A stretch of 32,923 bases of DNA from Maribacter sp. 4G9 (lineage in GTDB: Bacteria; Bacteroidota; Bacteroidia; Flavobacteriales; Flavobacteriaceae): the NCBI RefSeq assembly GCF_002742265.1, contig NZ_MDGL01000146.1, positions 1 through 32,923 on the forward strand, read 5' to 3'. The translations under genes and the position numbers were made by a program. Positions 32,743 through 32,923 of this stretch are shown in pieces (within the stretch, counting starts at the first letter, position 1; each line of letters begins with the position of its first letter). The notes under the pieces were generated by a model. The model was not told the origin of the DNA. It saw only the letters and a program-made list of their open reading frames with translations, and did no database searches.

Positions 32743-32923
32743 GTAACTAATCAGTCTACTTGAAATTCAAATTTAGCGATTAGGTTCAATGCTTGAATCA
32801 CGTTCATTCCGTTTTTGATGGTGGTATCGATTACGGATCGGATTTTGGCAAAATTCTGAGCATTTCTGGGGTTTTTGAACTGGCCCGATATTTTTTGTTT
32901 TACCTTGACATTTCGAATCGCTT
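32743..32923 (-). mobile_element. IS66-family insertion sequence, left end (continues beyond window)
   Basis: The element holds the transposase C-terminus on the minus strand and seems to end at 32743, where the plus strand reads GTAACTAATCAG. IS66-family ends characteristically begin with GTAA. The 8 bp just outside (32735-32742) would be one copy of the target duplication. The other end lies outside the window. Confidence 0.5.
32751..32923 (-). CDS. IS66-family transposase, C-terminal part (cut by window edge)
   Basis: Reading in from the right edge to TGA at 32753-32751, the frame gives V-K-V-K-Q-K-I-S-G-Q-F-K, then A-K-I-R-S-V-I-D-T-T-I-K-N-G-M-N-V and ends F-E-F-Q-V-D. The block K-x-S-G-x-F, then a segment with I-R-S-V-I-D-T, is the usual end of IS66 TnpC transposases. 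The catalytic residues lie outside the window. Confidence 0.75.
   Translation of the reverse strand, partial: AIRNVKVKQKISGQFKNPRNAQNFAKIRSVIDTTIKNGMNVIQALNLIAKFEFQVD

Overview
The window looks like chromosomal DNA of a marine member of the Flavobacteriaceae (Bacteroidetes). The reasons are: promoters of the Bacteroidetes type (TTG, about 19-20 bp, TAnnTTTG) before tRNA-Asp and rpsP; few Shine-Dalgarno sequences; DnaE carrying its own N-terminal proofreading domain; ribosomal protein S16 with a long Ala/Glu-rich tail; TPR-membrane-HTH regulators; Cys-anchored lipoproteins; and a sulfatase beside a PVC-type heme protein. No genus can be named safely.

Both edges are mobile DNA. On the left (1-2340) lie the start and terminal repeat of an IS256-family element, an AT-rich serine hydrolase (beta-lactamase fold), a resolvase fragment and a probable IS3-type transposase remnant, ending at a tRNA-Asp with its own promoter and terminator. 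On the right (32190-32923) lie a decayed oxidoreductase-like C-terminus, a small membrane ORF that may be truncated, and the 3' end of an IS66-family element.

Between them, 2488-9590 (minus strand) is a housekeeping block: a DUF58 protein, thioredoxin, a seven-heme cytochrome c, and dnaE. Region 9860-15577 (plus strand) is the most unusual part: two tandem paralogous TPR-membrane-HTH sensor/regulators followed by a predicted surface lipoprotein. Its C-terminal third resembles aerolysin/ETX-MTX2 beta-pore-forming proteins. The intergenic DNA before the lipoprotein holds four GTACCCC repeats spaced 11, 21 and 11 bp apart (about 1, 2 and 1 helical turns) and several copies of a CCACAAAC-type motif, which also occurs before both regulator genes. 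I infer a small regulon in which one or both regulators control the lipoprotein.

After a bidirectional terminator come a DUF2383 four-helix protein and the rpsP-rimM operon. Next are a translationally coupled pair, a heme c/beta-propeller/discoidin-like lipoprotein and a Tat-exported sugar epimerase-like TIM barrel, facing a divergent sulfatase. This resembles periplasmic or surface processing of sulfated glycans. A tRNA methyltransferase overlaps the sulfatase and is followed by glutaryl-CoA dehydrogenase.

The last third holds a tight minus-strand operon (LpxH-like phosphoesterase, glycosyltransferase-like protein, GH1 beta-glycosidase), a sugar-phosphate nucleotidyltransferase, and a hemN-uspA operon. 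The hemN-uspA promoter has an FNR/Crp-type palindrome (TGATAATTATCA) about 40 bp before the inferred transcription start, suggesting anaerobic activation.
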